A DNA stretch of 5,531 bases, from NCBI GenBank assembly GCA_024278285.1, contig JAJRTM010000346.1, forward strand, positions 1 to 5,531. Reading direction: 5' to 3'. The position numbers and the translations under genes were made by a program. Each line of letters begins with the position of its first letter. The first letter of the stretch is position 1. Below, one piece after another: positions 1 through 5,531 of the stretch. A model generated the notes under the pieces. The model was given only the letters and a program-made list of their open reading frames with translations. It was not told the origin of the DNA and did not search any database. This DNA comes from Planctomycetota bacterium (GTDB taxonomy: Bacteria > Planctomycetota > Planctomycetia > Planctomycetales > Planctomycetaceae).

Positions 1-131
1 AAGGGGATATCATTACGATTGAACCAGGCGCGTACCTTGAAGGAGGTGGCGGGATGAGAATCGAACATAATTACCTCGTCACCGCACAGGGGTACGAGCG
101 ATTAAGTAACCACGAAATTTCTATTCGGTAA
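1..131 (+). CDS. C-terminal end of an M24-family metallopeptidase (Xaa-Pro aminopeptidase-like), partial
   Basis: The frame beginning at base 3 reads [20 protein letters not shown] and continues to a TAA at 129-131, giving 42 codons. TIEPGAY and GGMRIE match the two last metal-ligand regions of the M24 (pita-bread) fold. In that family the Glu of the IEPG motif and the Glu of the G-x-RIE motif bind the dinuclear metal centre. The tail ([20 protein letters not shown]) fits the usual ending of aminopeptidase P and Xaa-Pro dipeptidase relatives, where a 'V-T-x-x-G-x-E-x-L' stretch follows the last ligand. These are cytoplasmic enzymes that remove an N-terminal residue preceding proline. The N-terminal domain and the upstream Asp and His ligands lie outside the window, so aminopeptidase cannot be told from dipeptidase. 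Short direct repeats (ATTTCTATT at 117-125 and 149-157, TCGGTAAT at 125-132 and 141-148) straddle the stop codon. No clear rho-independent terminator follows. Confidence 0.88.
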   Translation, partial: GDIITIEPGAYLEGGGGMRIEHNYLVTAQGYERLSNHEISIR

Positions 132-323
132 TGATTTTTTTCGGTAATATTTCTATTAAGCTCTTATCAATGAAATGCTGCGAAAAAGTGGCAGGATATT
201 TTAGGTGAGCCGGGGGTATTAACCTAGGCTGATAAATCTCTTAAGTTGTTATTATTGGTATTGTTGCGCCTTGTTTCTTGAATCCTCATCGCGGCAGTGC
301 CGTAATCAAAAAGAGATTTGAAC

Positions 324-353
324 CACGAATAGAGACCAATTAACACGAAATTT
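324..353. repeat. Degenerate 10-bp tandem repeat of the CACGAATNAA type, about three units
   Basis: Three consecutive 10-base units start at 324, 334 and 344: CACGAATAGA, GACCAATTAA and CACGAAATTT. The spacing is exactly 10 bases and the core CACGAAT is recognisable in each. From memory, similar 'CCACGAATAGACACGAATNAACACGAA' stretches occur between genes in many unrelated bacteria, and are often mis-annotated as ORFs with 'FVFIRVHSWF'-like peptides. The minus-strand translation here contains the similar peptide FVLIGLYSWF. Function is unknown. The period equals one helical turn. Confidence 0.55.
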
Positions 354-378
354 TCTTTTGGAAACTTCATCTCAAACG

Positions 379-529
379 GTAGGATGGCGTGCTTGCACCC
401 ATCAAATGCGTTTTCCAGTTCATTAGTCTGATGCCGGTGAATCAATGGCAGAAAAACAACAGATTACCTCTCTATTTTTCATTGAATGCAACTCGGCACG
501 CGAAGATGGGTGCAAGCACACCATCCTAC
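379..529. repeat. REPIN-like element: two copies of a 25-bp imperfect palindrome in inverted orientation
   Basis: Bases 379-403 and 505-529 are inverted repeats matching at 24 of 25 positions (the only difference is base 388, C, against its partner 521, A, so it reads as C/T on the same strand). Each arm is also a small hairpin. In the left arm GATGG pairs with CCATC and GTGC with GCAC, with a one-base bulge. The right arm has the same fold with the bulge on the other side. Pairing continues weakly inward (GCGT, CC, AGTT and CATT blocks on both sides), leaving a central spacer of roughly 55-100 bases. Two REP-like palindromes in opposite orientation within about 150 bases is the REPIN/BIME layout, which elsewhere is mobilised in trans by RAYT (Y1 transposase-like) enzymes. 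No transposase is present here. It could also be a degenerate MITE. Confidence 0.6.
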
Positions 530-580
530 GACGAACTGAAATTCAAGCTTTGTTTTAGGCTCTCTCCATCTCTAATGCAG

Positions 581-599
581 CACGGCTCACAGAGCCGTG
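581..599. repeat. Perfect 8-bp-stem hairpin with a 3-base loop, REP-like
   Basis: CACGGCTC (581-588) and GAGCCGTG (592-599) are perfectly complementary around the loop ACA. No T-run follows on either strand, so a simple intrinsic terminator is unlikely. The sequence differs from the 379-529 palindromes, so it is a separate repeat type. I recall GAGCCGTGGCAC-like palindromes as recurrent between genes in planctomycetes, but cannot verify this here. It lies about 50 bases downstream of the REPIN-like pair. Confidence 0.5.
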
Positions 600-749
600 G
601 CACACGTAAGTCTTATTTCTCGCAACAGTTGCTCGACACCAAAGTCCCTCAACTCTCTCATCTTCCGGGTTATTTACCAGCCCAGTGTTAACCCCCTGAT
701 TACTCTACTGTCGCTGTGGTTGTGGTCAATCTACACTCGAAATTTACCA

Positions 750-765
750 GGGTCATCACTGACCC
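750..765. other. Small hairpin GGGTCA-TCAC-TGACCC
   Basis: A perfect 6-bp stem (750-755 with 760-765) closes a 4-base loop. ACCCG (762-766) could alternatively pair with CGGGT (801-805), and a further hairpin sits at 827-842. The cluster might be part of a structured transcript, but there is no match to a known RNA family that I recognise. Confidence 0.25.
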
Positions 766-1144
766 GGCTCGCCTGATACCCTGTTTGGTTCCGGCTATGT
801 CGGGTTAGGGAAGTCGTAACACAATACTGAGGCTTGACTCAGCCCAGCTTACGCAAATGCACAATTTGAAAATTTCAGAACCTCTTCCATGTGCGGCATT
901 TTTGACATTTACAGGCTTGAAATTTCCTCATCAATATTCGATCATATGAGGTATGTTACAGTTCGTGATCTGGATTCATTTCTTGTTCCGTCAAATTTAC
1001 GATTTGTGCCAACGTGACACTGATCGAGGGATGAGATTGTATCCAATCGATCTACTTTGCTGTGCTGCTTTCGTCTTGAGAAATCTTCACTTGTTCCGAG
1101 TGAATTTGATTTGGTTGATTCTCACCACATTTCTCGACCCTCTG

Positions 1145-1150
1145 ACGGAG
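1145..1150 (+). promoter_or_regulatory. Ribosome binding site of the EF-G-like gene
   Basis: ACGGAG lies 7 bases upstream of the ATG at 1158. It supports that start and argues against the overlapping upstream frame running through 1192. Confidence 0.65.
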
Positions 1151-1157
1151 AACTCTC

Positions 1158-3260
1158 ATGGCAAGCGTAGCAACCCATACCATTGTGCGTAATGTAGCTT
1201 TAATTGGTCATGGTCATGTGGGAAAAACTTCGCTGACGGATATGCTGTTGTTCAAAGCGGGCATGACTGACCGCCTCGGCTCGGTTGATCAGGGAACCAG
1301 CCTGATGGATGTTGACGATGAAGAGCGGAATCATAAATTAAGCACCTCTGCCCACCTGGCACATTTTACGCATCACAACATGCGTATTAATTTAATCGAC
1401 ACACCCGGCTATCCCGAATTCATGGGGCACGTAATCAGTTCACTTGGCGCGGTCGAAACGGCTGTTCTTGCGATTGATTCTCATAAGGGGATCGAACCGA
1501 ATACACGTAAATCTTTTGAACTGGCTGGTCAACTTGGATTAGCTCGCATGATTGTCCTCACGAAATGTGAGTGTGAGAATATCGATTTCGAACTTCTTCT
1601 TTCGGAAATTAAAACAGCCTTCGGTGACCGCTGTGTCTTAATGAATGTTCCGGTGGGAATTGGACCCGAATTTAACGATGTGGTTTCCACCATTCACCTT
1701 CCCGATCAAATTCCGGAAGGTGTTTTACTTTCGCCGCAGCAGTCTCATCAAGAACTTGTCGAAGATTCTGTTGAAGCGGATGAAGAGTTGATGATGAAGT
1801 ATCTTGAGGGAGAAGAAATCGAAGGAGAGTTGTTAAACAGGGCAGTTCGATGTGGCGTGCAGGCAGGTTTGTTGATTCCAATCTTTTGTACCAGTGTCGT
1901 AAAAGAAATCGGCGTCGATCAATTTATGGATGGCCTGGCTGATTACGCGATACCTCCTGATGCCCTGAAAAGATACGTCACATTAGCAGATGGCACTCAT
2001 CAGGAACTGGATCAGTCTAAAGACGCCCCGCTAGTGGCACAGGTTTTCAAACAGCAGGTCGATCCTTACGTTTCCAAACTGAGCTACATTCGCGTTTTTT
2101 CAGGCGTATTAAAAAAAGACAAACAGATTCACGATACACGATCAAAAGAATCGTTAAAAATTCATCAGCTTTTCGATATGCAGGGACATGATCATCAAGC
2201 GGTTGAACAAGCCTTTCCGGGGGACTTGGTTGCAGCAGTAAAAGTCGATGACCTGAAAGTGGGCGATACAATAAGTGATGGCTCGTTGAGCATTCAACTC
2301 CCCCCAATGAACTTTCCTACGCCAATGGTCGGGTTAGCCGTAGAACCGAAAACGCGGGCTGACCAACAGAAAATTTCAGGAGCGCTGCACAAAATTGAAG
2401 ACGAAGACCCCACCTTCACCGTCAGTCGAGACGAGCAGACTCACGAAATTGTCATTCATGGTCTCAGCGAATTGCATTTAAGCATTATCGAAGAGAGACT
2501 CAAAGAGCGGGACCATGTTGAAATTATCACTCATCAACCAAAAATCCCGTATCGCGAAACAATCACCGGTAAAGCGGAAGGAAGCTACCGACATAAAAAG
2601 CAATCAGGCGGTTCCGGTCAATTCGCAGAAGTTCACTTGCGGGTTTCCCACCTTCCCAGAGAGATCGAACCGGAAGAGTATTTCACCAAAAGTAACTTCT
2701 CGCATCTTCGTGCCTACCACTACGATAAACCAAATAACTTCGCATTTCTCGATTGCATTTCGGGGGGATCGATTCCGAACCAATTTATTCCTGCGGTTGA
2801 AAAAGGTGTCCGCGAACGATTGGCCAATGGCGTCCTCGGCGGCTATCCGATGCAGGATATTTGCATTGAATTATTCTTTGGGAAAGATCATCCCGTGGAC
2901 AGCAACGAAACCGCCTTTCGAATGGCTGGCAGCCATTGTTTGCAGGAAATCGCTCAAGCGGCAGCCCCTGCACTTCTGGAGCCGATTGTTTCAATGGAAA
3001 TTTCTGTTCCAGAAGAAAAGATGGGAGATATCAATGGCGATCTCAACAGTCGCAGGGGGCAAGTTGTTGGTATTGAACCTGCAACGGCAGGGATGCAGAT
3101 TATCAAAGCAATCGCCCCGCTGGCAGAAGTAACCAAGTATGCCCGTGTTTTACAGGGCATGACAGGAGGACAGGGAACCTTCAGTATGGAATTAAGCCAT
3201 TACGAACCGGTTCCCTACCCAGAGCAAAAAAAGATTCTTGCAGCTTGCGCGAAGGAATAA
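1158..3260 (+). CDS. Elongation factor G paralogue (EF-G-2/FusA2-like translational GTPase)
   Basis: A complete 700-residue EF-G-family GTPase with the family's usual length and domain order. G domain is about 9-275: P-loop GHGHVGKT at 17-24, switch I about 51-64, switch II DTPGYPEF at 81-88, G4 region TKCE at 135-138, G5-like CTSV at 244-247. Domain II is about 290-375. Domain III is about 385-465. Domain IV is about 468-600, with KKQSGGSGQF at 480-489, GGSIPNQFIPAVEKG at 536-550 and HPVDSNE at 578-584, which keeps the tip-loop His equivalent to E. coli His583. Domain V is about 605-690, ending in MTGGQGTFSMELSHYEPVP. Canonical EF-G uses GTP to move tRNAs and mRNA through the ribosome. Here the catalytic His of DTPGH is Tyr, NKxD is TKCE, and RGIT of switch I is HKLS. 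These mark a paralogue, like Thermus EF-G-2, rather than the housekeeping FusA. No rps12/rps7/tuf neighbours are visible, which agrees. The ATG at 1158 has a Shine-Dalgarno and places the P-loop at the usual distance. Family is certain; cellular role is unknown. Confidence 0.95.
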   Translation: MASVATHTIVRNVALIGHGHVGKTSLTDMLLFKAGMTDRLGSVDQGTSLMDVDDEERNHKLSTSAHLAHFTHHNMRINLIDTPGYPEFMGHVISSLGAVETAVLAIDSHKGIEPNTRKSFELAGQLGLARMIVLTKCECENIDFELLLSEIKTAFGDRCVLMNVPVGIGPEFNDVVSTIHLPDQIPEGVLLSPQQSHQELVEDSVEADEELMMKYLEGEEIEGELLNRAVRCGVQAGLLIPIFCTSVVKEIGVDQFMDGLADYAIPPDALKRYVTLADGTHQELDQSKDAPLVAQVFKQQVDPYVSKLSYIRVFSGVLKKDKQIHDTRSKESLKIHQLFDMQGHDHQAVEQAFPGDLVAAVKVDDLKVGDTISDGSLSIQLPPMNFPTPMVGLAVEPKTRADQQKISGALHKIEDEDPTFTVSRDEQTHEIVIHGLSELHLSIIEERLKERDHVEIITHQPKIPYRETITGKAEGSYRHKKQSGGSGQFAEVHLRVSHLPREIEPEEYFTKSNFSHLRAYHYDKPNNFAFLDCISGGSIPNQFIPAVEKGVRERLANGVLGGYPMQDICIELFFGKDHPVDSNETAFRMAGSHCLQEIAQAAAPALLEPIVSMEISVPEEKMGDINGDLNSRRGQVVGIEPATAGMQIIKAIAPLAEVTKYARVLQGMTGGQGTFSMELSHYEPVPYPEQKKILAACAKE

Positions 3261-3314
3261 CTGATAAAGCTGATGACAACGTGATTCATAGCACCAATTC
3301 GCAGGTTGGGCTTT

Positions 3315-3348
3315 AACTCGGGCTGCACTCAGAGTGCATCGCAACTCG
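3315..3348. repeat. Palindrome TGCACTC-A-GAGTGCA flanked by 6-bp direct repeats
   Basis: The 15-base palindrome at 3324-3338 (realistic fold: TGCAC/GTGCA with a 5-base loop) sits 63 bases after the EF-G-like stop codon. It is bracketed by identical AACTCG hexamers at 3315-3320 and 3343-3348. There is no T-run, so it is not a typical intrinsic terminator. The flanking repeats could be a target-site duplication of a tiny inserted element or could be chance. Confidence 0.4.
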
Positions 3349-3421
3349 TACGGAAACATGCAGGTATAGAAAACACGCCAGTTAGATAAATTTGTGGAGA
3401 CGGGATTGGATATTGCATCTT

Positions 3422-3451
3422 TTCACGTTAAACTGAATTCTGCTTTATAAT
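3422..3451 (+). promoter_or_regulatory. Sigma70-type promoter of the FHA-GAF-PP2C gene
   Basis: A consensus -10 box TATAAT at 3446-3451 is preceded, with an 18-base spacer, by TTCACG at 3422-3427 (4 of 6 matches to TTGACA). Transcription would begin near 3458, leaving a leader of about 33 bases before the ATG at 3491. The AT-rich stretch and position fit the downstream gene being transcribed separately from the EF-G-like gene. Confidence 0.5.
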
Positions 3452-3479
3452 GTGTTTTTTACCGAGCCATTGCAAAAAC

Positions 3480-3486
3480 GAGTGGA
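3480..3486 (+). promoter_or_regulatory. Ribosome binding site deciding the start at 3491
   Basis: The purine-rich GAGTGGA ends 4 bases before the ATG at 3491. The alternative ATG at 3452 directly abuts the -10 box and would lie upstream of the predicted transcription start, so 3491 is preferred. Confidence 0.5.
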
Positions 3487-3490
3487 ATTT

Positions 3491-5158
3491 ATGCACAGAC
3501 TTGTCATTCTACAGGGTGGTCAGGCGATCCCTCACGAACTCACCGAAGATGTCACGATTTTGGGGCGACTGCCAGAATCCGGGCTTCAACTCGATTCCAA
3601 TATGGTTTCTCGCCGCCATGCGCAAGTGATAAGGCAGGGTGGTGAGTTCGTCATTGAAGACTTGGGCAGTGGCAACGGGACTTTCATCAATGGAAAAAAG
3701 GCAGAAGGGACAGTCGTTCTCAAACATGGTGATCGACTTAAATTAGGCCCCATGCTTTTGCGTTACGAATCGAGCAATGGCGAAGATTCTGTTTCTCCGT
3801 CTTCAATTTCGGCTCCGGCAGCGTTCCAGGTGAATGTGACTGAGGAGAATGAATCTGCAACGATCATGGGCGTCGGGGAAAATGCTTCCGGGTTTGGGTT
3901 GCTCGAAGTTCATCCTGAAGCAAAACTCAAGGCGATTATTGAAATCAGTCGTTCCTTGGCGGGAACGGTTGATCTTGATCTGTTACTTCCGAAAATCCTT
4001 GATACGCTCTTCAGTATTTTTCCTCATGCAGATCGTGGTTGTATTCTGCTCAAAGATGAAAACAGCGGGCAGATGGTGCCCCATGCGATTAAACATCGTA
4101 GTGCATCTGAAGATGATTCTGTTAAATTGAGCCGAACGATTTTGAATTCCGTTCTTGAAGAACGAAAGGGAATCCTTTCTGCAGATGCCGCTTCCGATTC
4201 TCGCTTCGATGCCAGCGAATCGATTTCCAGTTTGACAATTCGCTCGATGATGTGCGTGCCGATGCTCGATTTACAAGGCGAGCCGCTCGGCATTATCAAC
4301 ATCGATACGCAAAACCCGGTCAAGCAATTTGTGCAGGAAGACCTCGATTTGCTCCTGGCTGTAGCAGGGCAGGCGGCTCTGAGTTACGAATCCGCCAAAC
4401 TGATGACCAGTTACGCAGAAAAGCAAAAGCAAGATAGCGAAATGACGATTGCCAGAGGTGTCCAGCATGCACTTCTTCCTGAAGAATTACCGAAGATCGA
4501 AGGATACGAACTGTTCGCTTCCTACGAAGCGGCTCAGGCGGTGGGGGGGGATTATTACGATATTATTCCTCTTGAAGATGATAAAGTTTGCCTGGCGTTT
4601 GGCGATGTTGCAGGCAAAGGCGTTGCAGCAGCACTGGTGATGGCGAGGCTTTCCAGTGTTGTACGAAGTACGATGATTTTCGTCAAAGATGTGCAACTGG
4701 CGATTTCGGAAATCAATAATCACATGTGTGTGCGGGCCTGTGAAGGGCGATTTGTTACTTTCGTGTTGATGATTCTCGACTTGAAAACTAACGAACTGCA
4801 TGTGGCAAACGCCGGGCACATGTCGCCGATGTCGCGTTTGGCAGATAACAGTATCACAGAATTCTCGGAAGACAGCATCGGACTTCCTATTGGCGTGATG
4901 GAAGATTATCCCTACGAAGCGGTTTCACGAACCATCGAGCCGGGCGAAATTGTTACCGTTTATACCGATGGTGTCAGCGAAGCGATGAACTATGACAACG
5001 AACTTTTTGGTATGGAACACCTGCGGAAATTTGTCGCGACCTGTCCAACCAATGCGACCGAACTCGGAAAAGCGGTTCTGGCAGATGTTAAACGTCACGC
5101 CAACGGCAGACCACAAAACGACGACATCACACTGATGTCATTTGGCCGAATCAAATAG
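3491..5158 (+). CDS. FHA-GAF-PP2C (RsbU/SpoIIE-type) serine/threonine phosphatase
   Basis: A predicted soluble 555-residue signalling protein; no signal peptide or membrane segment is visible. The FHA domain is about 1-92: GR at 25-26, SRRH at 40-43, and a [14 protein letters not shown] stretch at 57-70, the residues that bind phospho-threonine peptides. A Ser/Glu-rich linker (about 93-140) contains ESATIMG, a possible phosphorylatable Thr segment. The GAF domain is about 145-300. A helical, probably coiled-coil linker (about 298-330) ends in [10 protein letters not shown], the standard lead-in to PPM/SpoIIE phosphatases. The catalytic domain (about 330-552) has all four metal-site motifs: VGGDYYD at 351-357, FGDVAGKG at 370-377, YTDGVSEAM at 491-499 and NDDIT at 543-547, so it should be active and Mn/Mg dependent. 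Relatives dephosphorylate anti-sigma-factor antagonists (STAS proteins) in partner switching; no such partner is encoded nearby. Starting at 3491 puts the first FHA strand at the N-terminus; an in-frame ATG at 3452 would add 13 residues without domain support. Codons 351-354 contain a run of eight G. Confidence 0.93.
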   Translation: MHRLVILQGGQAIPHELTEDVTILGRLPESGLQLDSNMVSRRHAQVIRQGGEFVIEDLGSGNGTFINGKKAEGTVVLKHGDRLKLGPMLLRYESSNGEDSVSPSSISAPAAFQVNVTEENESATIMGVGENASGFGLLEVHPEAKLKAIIEISRSLAGTVDLDLLLPKILDTLFSIFPHADRGCILLKDENSGQMVPHAIKHRSASEDDSVKLSRTILNSVLEERKGILSADAASDSRFDASESISSLTIRSMMCVPMLDLQGEPLGIINIDTQNPVKQFVQEDLDLLLAVAGQAALSYESAKLMTSYAEKQKQDSEMTIARGVQHALLPEELPKIEGYELFASYEAAQAVGGDYYDIIPLEDDKVCLAFGDVAGKGVAAALVMARLSSVVRSTMIFVKDVQLAISEINNHMCVRACEGRFVTFVLMILDLKTNELHVANAGHMSPMSRLADNSITEFSEDSIGLPIGVMEDYPYEAVSRTIEPGEIVTVYTDGVSEAMNYDNELFGMEHLRKFVATCPTNATELGKAVLADVKRHANGRPQNDDITLMSFGRIK

Positions 5159-5173
5159 CAGTGCATCTTTAGC

Positions 5174-5416
5174 TTATGCCAGATCGTTGCAGTGGTTAAT
5201 CGCTAGAACAGTCAGCCTGCGCAGCACTTCTGTTTCCTGCGTGTGCAGGTTCGCTTCCTGCACGAACGGAACATTGCATTTGATGATGGTTTGAATCAGA
5301 GCTTCTCGTGACATCGCATGAATATCTTTCTGATCGGCTTCAGTTATATTTTTGCGGGAATTCAACTCTGTTGCTTTGGAACGAGATGGTAATATCGGTT
5401 TCCTGTTGTTTATCAA
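5174..5416 (-). CDS. Small hypothetical protein (80 residues, TTG start), C-terminal helical module
   Basis: An open frame on the minus strand ends at TAA 5176-5174, 15 bases beyond the stop of the convergent phosphatase gene. The TTG at 5416 is preceded by GGAGAG (5429-5424) at a 7-base spacing, so I chose it. Other options are a TTG at 5449 (91 residues), which would overlap the preceding stop, and an ATG at 5314 (46 residues, weak binding site). The N-terminal part is polar and basic. The C-terminal part (MSREALIQTIIKCNVPFV, then an ETEVLRRLTVLAINHC segment) predicts as two amphipathic helices with a hydrophobic spacing that resembles small planctomycete hypothetical proteins. That resemblance is from memory, and no function can be named. 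No signal peptide or metal-binding motif is seen. Spurious coding remains possible. Confidence 0.42.
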   Translation of the reverse strand: MINNRKPILPSRSKATELNSRKNITEADQKDIHAMSREALIQTIIKCNVPFVQEANLHTQETEVLRRLTVLAINHCNDLA

Positions 5417-5423
5417 GGTGCTT

Positions 5424-5429
5424 CTCTCC
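5424..5429 (-). promoter_or_regulatory. Shine-Dalgarno supporting the TTG start at 5416
   Basis: GGAGAG on the minus strand, 7 bases upstream of TTG 5416-5414, lies in the 26-base gap between the preceding frame's stop and this start. Confidence 0.35.
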
Positions 5430-5442
5430 AACTGGTTGCAAT

Positions 5443-5531
5443 TTAGCAAGGTGCGAAATCGGACATTCCTAATGACACCGCAACTTCAGTGCCAGTTCGC
5501 ATGAAATCACCAAGTCGTTTGATTCCATTTG
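5443..5531 (-). CDS. Possible C-terminal end of a minus-strand gene, partial
   Basis: The minus-strand frame entering at 5529 is open for 28 codons and ends at TAA 5445-5443. It contains KRLGDFMRTGTEVAVSLG followed by a short MSDFAPC tail. Composition looks protein-like and the other two minus frames are poorer. The stop lies 26 bases upstream of the TTG of the next small gene, which would suit a two-gene operon. I do not recognise a family, and 28 codons are too few to be sure this is coding. Confidence 0.28.
   Translation of the reverse strand, partial: NGIKRLGDFMRTGTEVAVSLGMSDFAPC

Larger units (their letters stand above)
132..1157. other. About 1 kb intergenic region, no convincing gene, rich in small palindromes
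   Basis: Open frames here (minus 445-224, plus 389-691, plus 953-1192) lack recognisable domains, lack good ribosome binding sites, and overlap repeats or the start of the next gene. I regard them as non-coding. The stretch holds a 10-bp-period degenerate repeat, a REPIN-like inverted pair and a strong small hairpin (listed separately). Weaker hairpins are at 622-632 (GCAAC/GTTGC), 827-842 (CTGAG/CTCAG) and 1086-1104 (TTCACT/AGTGAA). A -35-like TTGACA at 902-907 has no good -10 box at the proper distance, so the promoter for the downstream EF-G-like gene is not identified. A long untranslated leader or an undetected small RNA is possible but not shown. Confidence 0.7.

Noticed and set aside
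208..230. Possible terminator hairpin after the M24 peptidase (AGCC/GGCT with inner GGT/ACC)
   Set aside because: The stem is interrupted and weak, has no following T-run, and lies about 80 bases beyond the stop codon.
224..445. 73-codon minus-strand open frame
   Set aside because: It translates the 10-bp repeat and one palindrome arm; its 'FVLIGLYSWF' segment is typical of false frames over such repeats.
389..691. 100-codon + strand open frame
   Set aside because: It runs through both arms of the REPIN-like element and the 581-599 hairpin, has no Shine-Dalgarno, and its peptide has no protein-like pattern.
811..821. AAGTCGTAACA, identical to part of the conserved 3' end of 16S rRNA
   Set aside because: Similarity stops after 11 bases, and neither the flanking helix 44/45 sequence nor the anti-Shine-Dalgarno is present, so it is chance.
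902..907. TTGACA as a -35 box for the EF-G-like gene
   Set aside because: No acceptable -10 hexamer occurs 16-18 bases downstream, and it lies about 250 bases before the start codon.
953..1192. 79-codon + strand open frame upstream of and overlapping the EF-G-like gene
   Set aside because: It has no recognisable domain or good ribosome binding site, an irregular hydrophobic composition, and a 35-base overlap with a far better supported gene.
2515..3132. 205-codon + strand frame inside the EF-G-like gene
   Set aside because: It is an alternative-frame shadow of domains III-V, which are intact and clearly homologous in the main frame; no sign of a frameshift.
5243..5263. Hairpin GTGCAGG/CCTGCAC near the end of the phosphatase gene
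   Set aside because: It falls inside the probable minus-strand coding region and lacks a T-run on either strand, so a terminator role is not supported.

Overview
The window looks like a piece of a planctomycete chromosome (Planctomycetaceae-type, moderate GC). This rests on protein style: an FHA-GAF-PP2C/SpoIIE phosphatase, a divergent second EF-G, large gene-poor spacers and small palindromic intergenic repeats. It is inferred from family knowledge, not from a marker gene, so genus and species are not assigned.

Layout. (1) Bases 1-131 hold the last 42 codons of an M24-family metallopeptidase (Xaa-Pro aminopeptidase-like) on the + strand. (2) Bases 132-1157 are about 1 kb without a convincing gene. 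They carry a degenerate 10-bp-period repeat (324-353), a REPIN-like pair of inverted palindromes (379-529), a perfect 8-bp-stem hairpin (581-599) and several weaker hairpins. (3) Bases 1158-3260 encode a complete 700-residue EF-G paralogue with all five EF-G domains but altered GTPase motifs: DTPGY instead of DTPGH, TKCE instead of NKxD, and an HKLS switch I. (4) Bases 3261-3490 are a spacer with a palindrome flanked by 6-bp direct repeats and a good sigma70-like promoter. (5) Bases 3491-5158 encode an FHA-GAF-PP2C (RsbU/SpoIIE-type) phosphatase. Its start is placed at 3491, because an upstream in-frame ATG at 3452 falls immediately after the -10 box. (6) Bases 5174-5531 probably hold two small minus-strand genes running toward the phosphatase: a TTG-started 80-residue hypothetical protein and, upstream of it, the tail of another gene.

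How they work together. The EF-G-like protein and the phosphatase face the same way but are separated by 230 bases and the second has its own promoter, so nothing indicates a dedicated operon. The EF-G paralogue would act on ribosomes or as a specialised GTPase. The phosphatase would read phospho-threonine partners through FHA, a small ligand or redox state through GAF, and dephosphorylate an unseen target, for example an anti-sigma-antagonist. No partner-switching partner gene is visible.

The most notable signals are the noncanonical GTPase motifs of the EF-G paralogue, the REPIN-like doublet, and a run of eight G inside the catalytic GGD motif of the phosphatase. I found no CRISPR array, tRNA, rRNA, transposase or defence system.
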